Source of the DNA: CADDYT01 sp035294125
Lineage (GTDB): Bacteria; Chloroflexota; Ktedonobacteria; Ktedonobacterales; Ktedonobacteraceae
Direction: 5' to 3'
Length of the DNA: 64,000 bases
Assembly (NCBI GenBank): GCA_035294125.1
Contig: DATGLM010000049.1
Coordinates: 1 to 64,000, forward strand
Numbering within the stretch: position 1 is the first letter of the stretch; every line of letters begins with the position of its first letter. Positions 35,796-45,161 of this stretch are shown piece after piece. The notes beneath the pieces were generated by a model. It searched no databases, had not been told where the DNA came from, and was given only the letters and a program-made list of their open reading frames with translations. Made by a program: the position numbers and the translations under genes.

Positions 35796-36749
35796 TTACA
35801 GCAACCCTTTGCTTTGCAGGAAGGACGTGGCGACTTCCTTAACCGCCTGGGCAGTGGATTCGCCGGCCGTCTTTTTTGTCGCTACTTGCTGCTGCAAGTC
35901 GATGCTCACCTGCGTCGTCAGGTAAGGTGCGAGTTTATTGAGTGCAGGAGCGATGCCGGGGTCGCTCTGTAGGATGTTGTCACGCACGATGGGCGCGGGA
36001 TGGAATTCGGGGAACCCGTGCTTGTCGTCCTGCAGGAAGATGAAGTTCTGGGTTGCCACCGTGCCATCAGTCGTGTAGCACTCATTTACCTGGGCCGACC
36101 CACTCTTGACGGCGGTGAAACCGATGGCGTAATCAACCTTATCTACCGATTTAAAGCTGCTGGTATCGAAGCCGTAGGTTGTCTTCAAGTCATCGATGAA
36201 AGGAATGCCATCGCTCTGGGTCGCCAGTACCAGTTGCGACACTTTGGGAGCCAGTTGCGTAAGAGTGGTGACGCCCAGCTTCTGCGACTCGGCCTGCGAG
36301 GTGCAGAGGGCGTAGCCATCGTTCAGCGGGGACATATCGAGCCATGTGATGTGGTACTGCTGCTCGAAATCGGTCTTCACTGTATTATAATCCGTCTGTG
36401 GATTGAACGAAGATTTCACTCCCAGGATGTTCAGTCCGGTCGCCGTGAACTCTGGGTAGAGGTCTATTGCCCCGCTCTTAAGGGCGGCGAACACGGTGGG
36501 TGTCTGCCCCAGGGCTAACTTGGGAGTAACGGTGTAGCCCGCCTTTTGCAACAGCAGGACATACATCTCGCCCAGCAATTGCGCCTCTGGATCGAGTTTG
36601 CTGCCAACGATGATCGGCACCTTTGAAGGCGTGGGCGTGCCGCTCGAACCGGTACTGGTGGAGTTGCCGCATGCTGAGAGTGCCAGCATGGCAACGAGGG
36701 CGAAGAGAAATACCAGCTTCGCCCCTATGAAACGCTTGAAAAGGGACAT
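35796..36749 (-). CDS. Glycine betaine/choline-type ABC transporter substrate-binding lipoprotein
   Basis: This 317-residue lipoprotein has a short signal peptide ending LALSAC, so Cys27 would be lipid-modified. The mature part is an OpuAC/OsmF-type binding domain: VGSKLDPEAQLLGEMY, then AALKSGAIDLYPEFTATGL and, near the end, KLAPYLTTQVSIDLQQQVA. Such proteins capture betaine, choline or similar quaternary amines for osmoprotection. ATG 36749 follows AGGAGGT. It is the last gene of the order ATPase, small ORF, permease, permease, binding protein, all on the minus strand. Confidence 0.9.
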   Translation of the reverse strand: MSLFKRFIGAKLVFLFALVAMLALSACGNSTSTGSSGTPTPSKVPIIVGSKLDPEAQLLGEMYVLLLQKAGYTVTPKLALGQTPTVFAALKSGAIDLYPEFTATGLNILGVKSSFNPQTDYNTVKTDFEQQYHITWLDMSPLNDGYALCTSQAESQKLGVTTLTQLAPKVSQLVLATQSDGIPFIDDLKTTYGFDTSSFKSVDKVDYAIGFTAVKSGSAQVNECYTTDGTVATQNFIFLQDDKHGFPEFHPAPIVRDNILQSDPGIAPALNKLAPYLTTQVSIDLQQQVATKKTAGESTAQAVKEVATSFLQSKGLL

Positions 36750-36816
36750 GTTTACCTCCTTGAATATATCGAAACCAGAAAAACATGCAGTATATACGAT
36801 ACCGCACAGGCGATTA

Positions 36817-37479
36817 TCACGCTCTAGCTGCTGCAATCTGTCCCTGCACTTTCAGACCTGCGGGGGTCAGGATATTCTCCAGCCAGCTCATGAGTACTTC
36901 TACAAGGATAGCTACAACGGCAACGGAGACCGCGCCCACGATGAGTTCCGTATAGTTGAAGACGTTGATGCCGTCCACAATGTAGTCTCCATAGCCGCCT
37001 CCACCGATGAACGCAGCCAGTGTGGCCGTTGCCACGATCTGCACTGCCGATGTCCGCACCCCCGCCGCGACAAGCGGCAGGACAAGCGGTGCCTGGATGC
37101 GAGCTGCGATCTGCCGACGCGTCAGTCCCATGCCTCTCGCGGCATCAATCATCGCCGGGTCAATGCCGCGAATGCCTGTGTAGGTGTTGAGCAGGATGGG
37201 CGGAATGCCCAGGATGATCAGGGCGATGATGGAGGGCGGAAAACCGAGACCGAGAATGGGAACAAAGATGAGCAGGACGGCAATAATGGGAATCGCCCGC
37301 ATCAGGCCGCTGATGTTTACAGCAACGAAGGCGAGCAGGGCGTTGCGCGAAACCAGAGCGCCCAGCACGACCCCGATGACGATGGCTGCGGCGATAGAGA
37401 GGCCGCAGAGCTTGAGATAGGCGAGCGTTTCCCCGATAAAATCATTCCTGGGGTCCAGAATAAAGTTAATATATGCCAT
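36817..37479 (-). CDS. Compatible-solute ABC transporter permease (OpuCD-like)
   Basis: This 220-residue inner-membrane protein has about six helices and the BPD_transp_1 EAA loop region DAARGMGLTRRQIAARIQAPL. It is one of two permeases (the other is 37507-38163) that form the channel with the ATPase encoded at 38679-39686. The motif LGFPPSIIALIILGIPPILLN is characteristic of the OpuC/YehY group. It begins 27 bases after the upstream permease stop, so the genes are in one operon. Confidence 0.9.
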   Translation of the reverse strand: MAYINFILDPRNDFIGETLAYLKLCGLSIAAAIVIGVVLGALVSRNALLAFVAVNISGLMRAIPIIAVLLIFVPILGLGFPPSIIALIILGIPPILLNTYTGIRGIDPAMIDAARGMGLTRRQIAARIQAPLVLPLVAAGVRTSAVQIVATATLAAFIGGGGYGDYIVDGINVFNYTELIVGAVSVAVVAILVEVLMSWLENILTPAGLKVQGQIAAARA

Positions 37480-37506
37480 CGCGTGTATCCCTCCTTTCTT
37501 TATGCT

Positions 37507-38163
37507 CTATGCGACAGATACCGCGCTGCGGCCCCGGTTCAGCCAGATCTGCAAAGCCAGCAACAGCAGGTCGGCAGCGATGGCGAGAAGGGCCGTCAGG
37601 ATGGCACCGGCAGCGATGGCATCGGGATCATAGGAGGCGATATTCTGGAAGATGAGGTCGCCCAGATCGCTCTGCCCCACCAGCGCGGCCAGCGCGGCTA
37701 TACCCACCGTCGTCACCGTCGCAATGCGAATTCCGGCCACGATAACGGGCAGCGCCATTGGCAGGGTCACGCGGAAAAGTATCTGGTACGGCTTCATGCC
37801 TATCGCCCGTCCCACCTCAATTAATAAAGGATCAACAGCATTTACGGCTGCCGCCGTGTTGCGGATCAATACAAGCTGGTTGTAAAGCACCATGGGAATG
37901 ATGGCAGTTGCCGGTGAAAGGCCGGTAAGCGGAATCAGGAACGCAAAGGCCGCGATGCTGGGGACGGTGTACAGGAGACCAGAAATAGTGACCGTCGGAA
38001 AGTAGAGTCTGCGATAGCGGGCCACCAGCAGCCCCAATGGAATGGCGATGACAAGCGAAATCAACATCGTGACCCCAACGATGGAGAGATGTTTCAAGAA
38101 CAGATTGGGGATGCTCTCCGGGTCCGATAGATTATAGTTGTAGGGTTGGAGAATATAATGCAT
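37507..38163 (-). CDS. Compatible-solute ABC transporter permease (OpuCB-like)
   Basis: This is the second permease of the osmoprotectant importer, 218 residues with six helices. The EAA-type loop reads EVGRAIGMKPYQILFRVTLPMALPV, and TISGLLYTVPSIAAFAFLIPL is typical of OpuCB/OpuBB. A 43-base gap separates its start from the end of the small open frame at 38209-38502. The paired permeases, ATPase and binding protein together indicate import of betaine-like solutes. Confidence 0.9.
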   Translation of the reverse strand: MHYILQPYNYNLSDPESIPNLFLKHLSIVGVTMLISLVIAIPLGLLVARYRRLYFPTVTISGLLYTVPSIAAFAFLIPLTGLSPATAIIPMVLYNQLVLIRNTAAAVNAVDPLLIEVGRAIGMKPYQILFRVTLPMALPVIVAGIRIATVTTVGIAALAALVGQSDLGDLIFQNIASYDPDAIAAGAILTALLAIAADLLLLALQIWLNRGRSAVSVA

Positions 38164-38208
38164 AAAACTCCCTCTGAAAGCAGAAAAGTGCCTTCGTCTT
38201 GCTCTACA

Positions 38209-38502
38209 TCACTGTTTTTTGCGAATAGATTCGTTACTTTTGAGCGGAATTAGTATCCTGCTCTTGCAGGTAAGAGAACCGGGAGCATTGTGTGTATCTG
38301 CATACTGGACTGATGGTGTGGGGAAATTGGTTGCGAGGAGATTCAATACAGCTTCAATATCAGAAGAAGTTATTGCAGCGTCTCCCCAATAAGTCGGGGA
38401 CACGGCTACAAGACGGTAGGTCGCAGCTTTATCACGATCTCCCCAATGCGCAGAAGAGACCGCTTCGGGGCGGTTATCTCTCACCAGCATATGTGCGAAC
38501 AT
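38209..38502 (-). CDS. Hypothetical small protein inside the ABC operon
   Basis: The 515-base gap between the ATPase and the first permease holds a 97-codon frame whose ATG 38502 is preceded by AGGAG at 8 bases. That is a better ribosome site than most genes here have. The product contains two similar blocks, EAVSSAHWGD and VAVSPTYWGD, 22 residues apart, and no membrane segment. It matches nothing I recognise. It may be a real small protein or a chance frame; no other feature is seen in the gap. Confidence 0.35.
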   Translation of the reverse strand: MFAHMLVRDNRPEAVSSAHWGDRDKAATYRLVAVSPTYWGDAAITSSDIEAVLNLLATNFPTPSVQYADTHNAPGSLTCKSRILIPLKSNESIRKKQ

Positions 38503-38678
38503 ATGGCAAACTCCTATGTTGTTTCTATCTGTCCAGCTTCTAGTTAACTGTCGTCTGCTTCCTGCTATCCGCATAGATTATAGTCTTGCGGGCAGGATAG
38601 TAATCAAGGTTTGACAGGCCGGGCAAGGATTTTTGTGGATAACTCGAAAATTTGGTCTACCCACGCCCTCCTGTTTTT

Positions 38679-39686
38679 CTACTGCACGACGGTTTCCGTT
38701 TTGACGCTCTCTCCTGACCGGCTGATCTCACGATTGATACTGCTCAGGGTGACGTAGCCAGTGATCTCGCCGCTTTGCTCGTCATAGATGCTCAGGGCCG
38801 TGACATTTTTCTCGATCAGCATGAACATGGCGCGTAAAAGCGTGGCATTCGATGGGCAGCGCGGAGGCTCGCCGCTGAGCGGGGCGGCATCAGGGTTCAA
38901 TTCCTGTACCATTGCCGTCGTCACGGGCAGGTATTCCAACTGGCGCAGGATGTTATCCGCGCCGACAAGCCTGGCAACAAAGGGATTGGCCGGGTGCGCG
39001 AGCAGTTCAATAGGCGAGCCGACCTGCATCAGCCCGCCTTCGGACATGACCGCGATTTTATCGCCCAGGCGAAAGGCTTCTTCGACATCGTGCGTCACAA
39101 AGAGGATGGTTTTGCGCACACCGCGCTGGATGTTGAGCAGTTCTTGCTGCATGCGTTCGCGCGTGATCGCGTCGAGCGCGCCGAAAGGCTCGTCCATCAA
39201 CAGGATGGCCGGGTCGGTAGCCAGGGCGCGGGCGAGTCCCACGCGCTGCTGCTGGCCGCCGGAAAGCTGGCGTGGATAGCGCGAACGATACTCCACAGGG
39301 TCAAGCCCCACCAGTTTGAGCAGTTCATCAACGCGCTCCCTCATGCGTAGCCTCGACCAGCCTCCGGCGATCTCCTCCGGCACGCGGATGTTCTCGGCAA
39401 TCGTCATATGCGGGAAGAGACCCACCTGCTGGATGACATATCCCATACGGCGGCGCAACTCAATGGGATTCTCCTTGAGAATGTCCTTGCCATCCATCAA
39501 AATTTCGCCGGCGGTTGGCTCGATAAGCCGGTTTACCATGCGCAGTAATGTCGTTTTGCCGGAGCCGGACGTTCCCAGCAGCATGCAGGTCTCACCTTCC
39601 CCGACATCAAAGGTGACGTCATTTACCGCCGGTTGGCTTGCATTCGGATATTGCTTGCTGACATGACGAAAAGCGATCTCTGCCAC
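38679..39686 (-). CDS. Compatible-solute ABC transporter ATPase (OpuCA-like)
   Basis: This 335-residue ATPase powers the importer. Walker A is GTSGSGKTTL, the Q-loop lies in YVIQQVGLFPHMT, the signature is LSGGQQQRVGLARAL, Walker B is ILLMDEPFGALD, and the H-loop is FVTHDVEEA. The C-terminal 80 residues hold one CBS-like stretch (ALSIYDEQSGEITGYVTLSSI), typical of OpuCA and thought to sense ionic strength. GTG 39686 is the start because AAAAGGAGG lies just before it; the frame is open upstream to 39800. It is the first gene of the operon. Confidence 0.92.
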   Translation of the reverse strand: MAEIAFRHVSKQYPNASQPAVNDVTFDVGEGETCMLLGTSGSGKTTLLRMVNRLIEPTAGEILMDGKDILKENPIELRRRMGYVIQQVGLFPHMTIAENIRVPEEIAGGWSRLRMRERVDELLKLVGLDPVEYRSRYPRQLSGGQQQRVGLARALATDPAILLMDEPFGALDAITRERMQQELLNIQRGVRKTILFVTHDVEEAFRLGDKIAVMSEGGLMQVGSPIELLAHPANPFVARLVGADNILRQLEYLPVTTAMVQELNPDAAPLSGEPPRCPSNATLLRAMFMLIEKNVTALSIYDEQSGEITGYVTLSSINREISRSGESVKTETVVQ

Positions 39687-39947
39687 GCTGCCGAACCTCC
39701 TTTTCTCTTCCTGACCCTTATCTAACATTGAACAATCTTCACAGATTATACGAGACGATGGCGATAAATGCAAAAAATGCAGTCTTTTCAGGCTGAGCAC
39801 ATCTTATTGACAAAACCTCTTCACTGTAATAGAGTTTGTACAGCGCCAATCGTCAGAACGTACAACTGAAGCAGAAGCTGAGACGACGTAACAACAATTC
39901 AGCAGGGCAATTATTCCAGATGAAAGATAAAGAGGGAAAGGGAGCTG

Positions 39948-42900
39948 ATGGAGCAGAATCAGCAGCAGGCGGACGAACAGCGTCTATCCATCTATAACAT
40001 ACTGGCGGATGCGCCCATTGATCGGGATAACGACCATTTGAAATTTCAGCCCGTCACGCATGCTCTTGCTACCTTTATTTTAGAGGCGTTTCGGCATGTG
40101 GAGCGCGTGGATATTGAAGAGCAGAAACAGGGCTACGGTCTGACTATCGGCATCTATGGGGACTGGGGCAGCGGCAAAACAAGCTTTTTGAAGATGGTTG
40201 AAGCGGACCTCGAAGCGAAGGGCATCTCTCCCATCTGGTTCGAGGCCTGGAAATATGATAAGCAGGATAATCTCTGGGCCGCGTTATTGCAGACGATTCT
40301 CAATACTGTGAGCAAGCAAAGCACGCCTGGGAAAAGAATGCGGGTTCGCTTCAAGCTCTGGAGGAAGAGCCTCAACTTTCGCCAGGGAACACAGGAAGTG
40401 ATTAAAAAATTGCTCGCGTTCATGCTCAATCTGATTATTTTCATCCTTATTCTCTTCCTCCTGCTCAGCCTGGCCTCTTTTTTCACGGGCAGCTCTCTCA
40501 CACAGCTTCTGCGGGGAGGCAGCGCATTACCCGGCTATGTCCCCCCCGTCACAATCATTATCGCCGCCGCCGTCAGCGTGTTTCTGTCAGACCCCTTTAA
40601 TCTGTACAGCCTGATAAGAGGCGAATTGAACATTGATTTTTCTCGCTTTGAAAATAAAGCAGAATTTGTAGACCACATCGCGTTTGTAGACAAATTTACG
40701 GCAGAGTTCATGCAAATTATTAACGACCTCGACCCGGATCCGAACAGGCCGTTAGTTGTTATCGTAGATGATCTCGATAGATGCTTACCCGAAAAAGCCC
40801 TGCAGGTTCTTGAAGCGACGAAAGCGTTTCTAGATTACAAAAAATGCGTTTTTTTGCTGGCGCTGGACAGGATAATGGTGGAGAGATACGTGCTCTTCAA
40901 ATACCAGGGAATGATTGGCCTGGATGTTGAAAAATTCGACATGCCGAAAGATTTTCTTTTCCATAAGGATTACATGGACAAGATCATCAAGATGTCCGTC
41001 GCCGTGCCGCGCCTGTTGCAGGACAATGTCCGGGCATTTGTTGAAAATCTGCTGCCTCCGTCCCGGCACAGGACACCACAGGCACCCGATGCCGCGCAGG
41101 ATATTAAGAGCTGCCTCACTATTTTCAGCCTCCTGCCGCCTAATCCGCGCAAGATTAAGCGCACGCTGAGGGCATTTCTCTTTGTGCGCGACCTCCTGCT
41201 CTCTCAGCATACCTTGCTGGACGAGTTGATAGCGGAATCGGCTACCCTGCCCATGCTCGAAACCCTGGTGCAGGCAGAGGTCATCAGGAGGGGAGCAGCG
41301 AACGGGCAGGAGCAGGTGAAGAAAGAGGTAATAACTCGCAGTTTCCTGCTCATTTTAGCAAAGCTTATCGTCATCCAGTACCGCTATCCTTACCTCTATG
41401 AAATGCTCATTGAAGAGCCTGAGTGCCTGGAGAAGCTGGAAAAATATTATACAGGTCAGTCCGAAGCCTTTGATCTGAACGTCCTGCTCCTGGCCGAGGT
41501 GAGAAAAGGCCCCGACCTCGCGCAAATCTTTCAGATGGAGCTGGATAAGGGCGCAACATTCACCAATCCTTCCGTCATAAAACTCATCACGCTTGTAGGA
41601 AGCGTCGCGCTGGTGGTACCGACGACTACTGCTGCGCAGAACGTAGTGGAAAGCATCTTACCGACTCCCACCCCCATCTGGCAGGTCTCCAACCATCGTA
41701 ACCCGCTTTTTACCGGGCGCGAGCAGCTCTTGCGTCAGTTGTACGAGAATTTCACAAATAGGAAGATATGCATGCAGGCCATTAGCGGGCTGGGAGGCGT
41801 AGGAAAAACGCAGCTGGCCTTAGAGTACGCCTATCGCCATCGTGATGAGTATACCGCTGTTTTCTGGTTTAATGTTGCCGGGGACAGCGATCTGAGCGCC
41901 AGCTTCGGGCATATGGCAAGCTGGTTAGATATACCACAGCAGCAGAAACAGAGCCAGGAACTCATTATTGCAAGTGTAAAGCAGTGGCTCAAAGAACACA
42001 GCAACTGGTTGCTCGTCCTTGATAATGTCGAGGACCTCAATAAAGTGAGCCAGAATTTATTATCAACGGGAGATAGAGGACATATCTTGCTCACCACGAG
42101 TGCGCAGGCCGTGGGCGGAGCCATTCTCGGCATCGAAGTCGTGGAAATGAACAAAGAAGAGGGTACAGTCCTGCTCCTGCAGCGCGCCGGGTTGCTCAAA
42201 CCCGGTACCCCACTGCATCAATTGCCGGAGGAAACCAGAACCGAGGCGGAAAAAATCGTCGAAATGCTCGGCGGTCTTCCGCTTGCTCTCGATCAGGCAG
42301 GCGCTTTCATCGATGAGACGAAATGCACCCTCTCTGACTACATTCAACGCTACCAAACGAACAGCATGGAGCTTCTGAAGCGGCGCGGCGATTTCCCTGT
42401 CGGGCACCGCGATCCTGTCGCCACCACCTGGAAACTTTCTTTCGAGAACGTGGAAAAGGATCAGGCCGCTGCCGACCTGCTGCGCTTCTGTGCCTTCCTC
42501 TACCCTGATGATATCCCTGAAGCACTCATTACGATAGGAACCTGCTTCCCCGATTCAAAGCTTCAACCTTTTACCACCGATCTGCTGAAACTGGACGAAG
42601 CGATAGGGAAGCTGCGCAGTTACTCCCTGCTGCGACGTGATCCCGATAATAAGACGATCAGTATTCACCGGCTGGTGCAGGAGGTTATTCGCAGTGAGAT
42701 GGATGAGCGGACGCAAAAACTGTGGGCAGAGCAGGTCGTGAAGGCGGTCAACTGCGTTTTTCCCGCAGAGGTCAATCAGGCGACGTGGGAGACCTGCGCG
42801 AGCTATCTTCCCCAGGCCCAGGTTTGTGCCGCTCTCATCGAACAATATAATCTCATCTTCCCCCAGGCTGCTGACTTACTCCATCGCACAGGAGGCTACC

Positions 42901-43970
42901 TCTTCAGACCTCCGCAGCTTGCAGAAAGTAAAGCCTGCTTCCAGGCCACGCTGCTCATTCGGGGCAAGCTGTTGATAAAAAAGCTGCTCGCGATCGCCAG
43001 CGCCAGGGAGATAGAGTTTCTCTCTCCTGGTTGGCGCAATACCCTTCATGAGGCAGAACAGAAGCTCTTGAACCTGAAGCTCTCTGCTTTGTCTCACTCT
43101 TATACGAGCGAAATAGAGCAATTACTCCATGACCTGCTTGATACAACGCTCACTCTCAGCGATAAGGCACAGACAATGCTCTGGGAGGAGGCTAAGGATG
43201 AGTTACTTGATCTGGCTGTCAGCCTCGTTGACCTGGCAGGCATCTATCAGGAACAGGGGCAGTATGAGCAGGCTCATTCCCTCTACGACCAGGCTCTTAA
43301 CATTCGCTTGAGCATTCTCGGCCATAAGGATAGCGATCTTGACACGGCCAGTATTTATAACAATATGGCCAGTATCTATCGCAAAGACAACGACTACGCC
43401 CTGGCTGAACACTACTACGAGGCAGCTTTAAAGATTTTTAAGCAGGTGTTGGGCACCGGGCATGTCACCGTCGCAAATACGCAGAACAACCTTGCCCGGC
43501 TCTACCAGGATGAAGGCAAATACAGGAAAGCAGAACAGGCCTATAAACAGGCTCTGACTATAGCCGAAAAAGTGCCGGAACAGGAATACAGTACAAAAGC
43601 TATTATCCTCAACAATCTAGCTGATCTCTACAAAGTTCAGAAGAAGTATGCCGATGCAGAAGCCGCTTACAAAGAAGCCCAACGTCTCTATGAGAACTAC
43701 AGGAACGCTTCTCGCCTGGAGCACCCCGATATGCCCGTTCTTCTGAACAATCTGGCAGGTCTTTATAGAGATTGGGGGAAAGATGAGGAGGCCGAGAACT
43801 ATTATCAAAAAGCTCTTGAGAGTAGTAAGCGGGTCTGGGGAAAAGATCACCCGGCTCAAATAGAAATTCTGAAAAGCTATGCGGCCCTGAAGCGTAAAAT
43901 GGGACAGGCGGCAGAGGCCAGCCAGCTAGACCAACAGGTCGCCTCGTTAAAGCAGCAGGAAGAAAATTAG
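39948..43970 (+). CDS. KAP NTPase - NB-ARC (STAND) - TPR fusion protein
   Basis: This 1340-residue protein joins two P-loop machines. Residues about 30-420 are a KAP-family NTPase: Walker A GDWGSGKTS (71-79), a membrane hairpin inserted at about 157-179 and 200-214 as in other KAP proteins, and Walker B LVVIVDDLDRC (269-279). Residues about 585-860 are an NB-ARC/STAND module: FTGREQLLRQL, P-loop GLGGVGKT (near 613), WLLVLDNVED and the GLPLAL motif. TPRs run from about 1083 to 1335 (LAGIYQEQGQYEQAHSLYDQAL and four more). KAP and STAND proteins are both used in phage defence or signalling. A nuclease or other effector is not obvious. The convergent 44005 gene may be a partner. Confidence 0.85.
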   Translation: MEQNQQQADEQRLSIYNILADAPIDRDNDHLKFQPVTHALATFILEAFRHVERVDIEEQKQGYGLTIGIYGDWGSGKTSFLKMVEADLEAKGISPIWFEAWKYDKQDNLWAALLQTILNTVSKQSTPGKRMRVRFKLWRKSLNFRQGTQEVIKKLLAFMLNLIIFILILFLLLSLASFFTGSSLTQLLRGGSALPGYVPPVTIIIAAAVSVFLSDPFNLYSLIRGELNIDFSRFENKAEFVDHIAFVDKFTAEFMQIINDLDPDPNRPLVVIVDDLDRCLPEKALQVLEATKAFLDYKKCVFLLALDRIMVERYVLFKYQGMIGLDVEKFDMPKDFLFHKDYMDKIIKMSVAVPRLLQDNVRAFVENLLPPSRHRTPQAPDAAQDIKSCLTIFSLLPPNPRKIKRTLRAFLFVRDLLLSQHTLLDELIAESATLPMLETLVQAEVIRRGAANGQEQVKKEVITRSFLLILAKLIVIQYRYPYLYEMLIEEPECLEKLEKYYTGQSEAFDLNVLLLAEVRKGPDLAQIFQMELDKGATFTNPSVIKLITLVGSVALVVPTTTAAQNVVESILPTPTPIWQVSNHRNPLFTGREQLLRQLYENFTNRKICMQAISGLGGVGKTQLALEYAYRHRDEYTAVFWFNVAGDSDLSASFGHMASWLDIPQQQKQSQELIIASVKQWLKEHSNWLLVLDNVEDLNKVSQNLLSTGDRGHILLTTSAQAVGGAILGIEVVEMNKEEGTVLLLQRAGLLKPGTPLHQLPEETRTEAEKIVEMLGGLPLALDQAGAFIDETKCTLSDYIQRYQTNSMELLKRRGDFPVGHRDPVATTWKLSFENVEKDQAAADLLRFCAFLYPDDIPEALITIGTCFPDSKLQPFTTDLLKLDEAIGKLRSYSLLRRDPDNKTISIHRLVQEVIRSEMDERTQKLWAEQVVKAVNCVFPAEVNQATWETCASYLPQAQVCAALIEQYNLIFPQAADLLHRTGGYLFRPPQLAESKACFQATLLIRGKLLIKKLLAIASAREIEFLSPGWRNTLHEAEQKLLNLKLSALSHSYTSEIEQLLHDLLDTTLTLSDKAQTMLWEEAKDELLDLAVSLVDLAGIYQEQGQYEQAHSLYDQALNIRLSILGHKDSDLDTASIYNNMASIYRKDNDYALAEHYYEAALKIFKQVLGTGHVTVANTQNNLARLYQDEGKYRKAEQAYKQALTIAEKVPEQEYSTKAIILNNLADLYKVQKKYADAEAAYKEAQRLYENYRNASRLEHPDMPVLLNNLAGLYRDWGKDEEAENYYQKALESSKRVWGKDHPAQIEILKSYAALKRKMGQAAEASQLDQQVASLKQQEEN

Positions 43971-44004
43971 ACATCTCAACGGCACCAGGTAAATCGTCCG
44001 ACAT

Positions 44005-44400
44005 CTACCCGTTGTAGTTGGACGATTTACCCTCTGCCGTTTCAAAGTTCATCATGACCTGGTGGTATTTCCCCTGGCTGTAGCTTTCAACCGTTCCCCA
44101 GGTTTGCAGGTTGGAAGCCGTTGCTCCCGGAGTCGATCGCACCTCGCTCAGCAGTTCTTGCGCTGTGTCGATAATCTTCCGGTCGTCATCGACGCCCGCT
44201 TTTTTGAGTGCCTTTCTCAGCGCGACTCGCAGCAGCACAGGATCGCTCTCATACGCACTGAGAATATCCAGCTCGGCTGCACCTTTCATCTTTTCCTGCA
44301 CGAGATCATTCAGGCTCATGTAGATGGCCTGTATGTGCCCGTCTTGATGAAGCGCGCCGGTTCCCAGAGCATCAAGCACGGTAGTTAGTGGATCTAACAT
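44005..44400 (-). CDS. Small protein of unknown function convergent with the KAP-NB-ARC gene
   Basis: This 131-residue protein has no recognised enzyme motif. The middle, ILSAYESDPVLLRVALRKAL followed by KKAGVDDDRKIIDTAQELL, is a helical pair resembling segments seen in bacterial NTPase- and TPR-associated proteins. The C-terminus has a beta-rich tail ending GKSSNYNG. The ATG 44400 is preceded by AGGAGGT, a strong site, so it is probably expressed. A palindromic element lies 40-71 bases upstream. Its stop is 34 bases from the stop of the large NTPase gene. A functional link is only inferred from position. Confidence 0.6.
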   Translation of the reverse strand: MLDPLTTVLDALGTGALHQDGHIQAIYMSLNDLVQEKMKGAAELDILSAYESDPVLLRVALRKALKKAGVDDDRKIIDTAQELLSEVRSTPGATASNLQTWGTVESYSQGKYHQVMMNFETAEGKSSNYNG

Positions 44401-44439
44401 AGAACCTCCTGTTGCCTCATCACCGGTTTATTCATTGCC

Positions 44440-44471
44440 CTCTTATTATAAGAGACGTATTGACATAAGAG
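44440..44471 (-). promoter_or_regulatory. Repeated half-sites upstream of the 131-residue gene
   Basis: CTCTTATTATAAGAG (44440-44454) is a 15-base palindrome whose TATAAT core could be a -10. A third ATAAGAG half-site lies at 44465-44471. Three copies of the same 7-mer in 32 bases suggest a regulator binding at this promoter. Confidence 0.4.
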
Positions 44472-44540
44472 TTTTCTCTCACCTGTATGAAGTGTACCAT
44501 GCCTTAGACTCTTCTGCAAGGAGCTTTTCACACAAACATC

Positions 44541-44942
44541 TCACAAACTCTCCAGAAAGTCCAGCACGACCTGATTGAACTGTTCTGGCTGCTCCATATT
44601 GAGATGGTGCGCGGTATTGGGAATGACCACCTTTTTCGCGCCCGCAATCTCCGCGTCCGGCCTGTCCGCTACCAGCAAGATGGTGCGCACGTCCTCGTCA
44701 CCGACGATGATGAACGTCGGCGTCTGGATGGCATCCAGCCTTGTCGCTGCTGGCGGCTCCAGCTCCTGCGGCTCAACACCCTCGTCATCCCCGCGCTCAA
44801 AATTATGCATCGTCATCTCGCGCACGCGCTGGCGCACTGTAGGGTCCACCTGTCCCGATGAGCGCAGCGGGCCATCCGTCCACATTTTCAGCGTGACCTC
44901 AACCGCCGCCGCCAACTGTTTGTGAGGGAAAAGCAAAAGCAA
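44541..44942 (-). pseudogene. Alpha/beta hydrolase, N-terminally truncated
   Basis: The frame encodes about 133 residues matching only the lid and C-terminal part of an alpha/beta hydrolase. Visible blocks are VTLKMWTDGP, TPTFIIVGDEDVRTILLVADR (acid region) and IPNTAHHLNMEQPEQFN, with the catalytic His. The half carrying the nucleophile elbow is missing: the frame runs only about 20 codons further upstream to a TGA without a plausible start codon. It is therefore likely a dead gene. It is unrelated in orientation to the transporter that follows. Confidence 0.6.
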
Positions 44943-45161
44943 TCGCTGGCTTAACCCTCTTCTCCCGGCTCTACGCGGATAATACCCTCAATCTTAGTTT
45001 TACCACATTATCAAGGAGGAAATCTTATGAGTTGTGCGAAAGTATACAGCTAGAAAATCTGAAAAGAGGTAACGTTTCTGAGCGTTCTACCCAAATATCC
45101 CCGCACTTATTTGGGCAATCTGTCCATATCAGAAGGCTTTCAGCGCGAATATACTATCACT

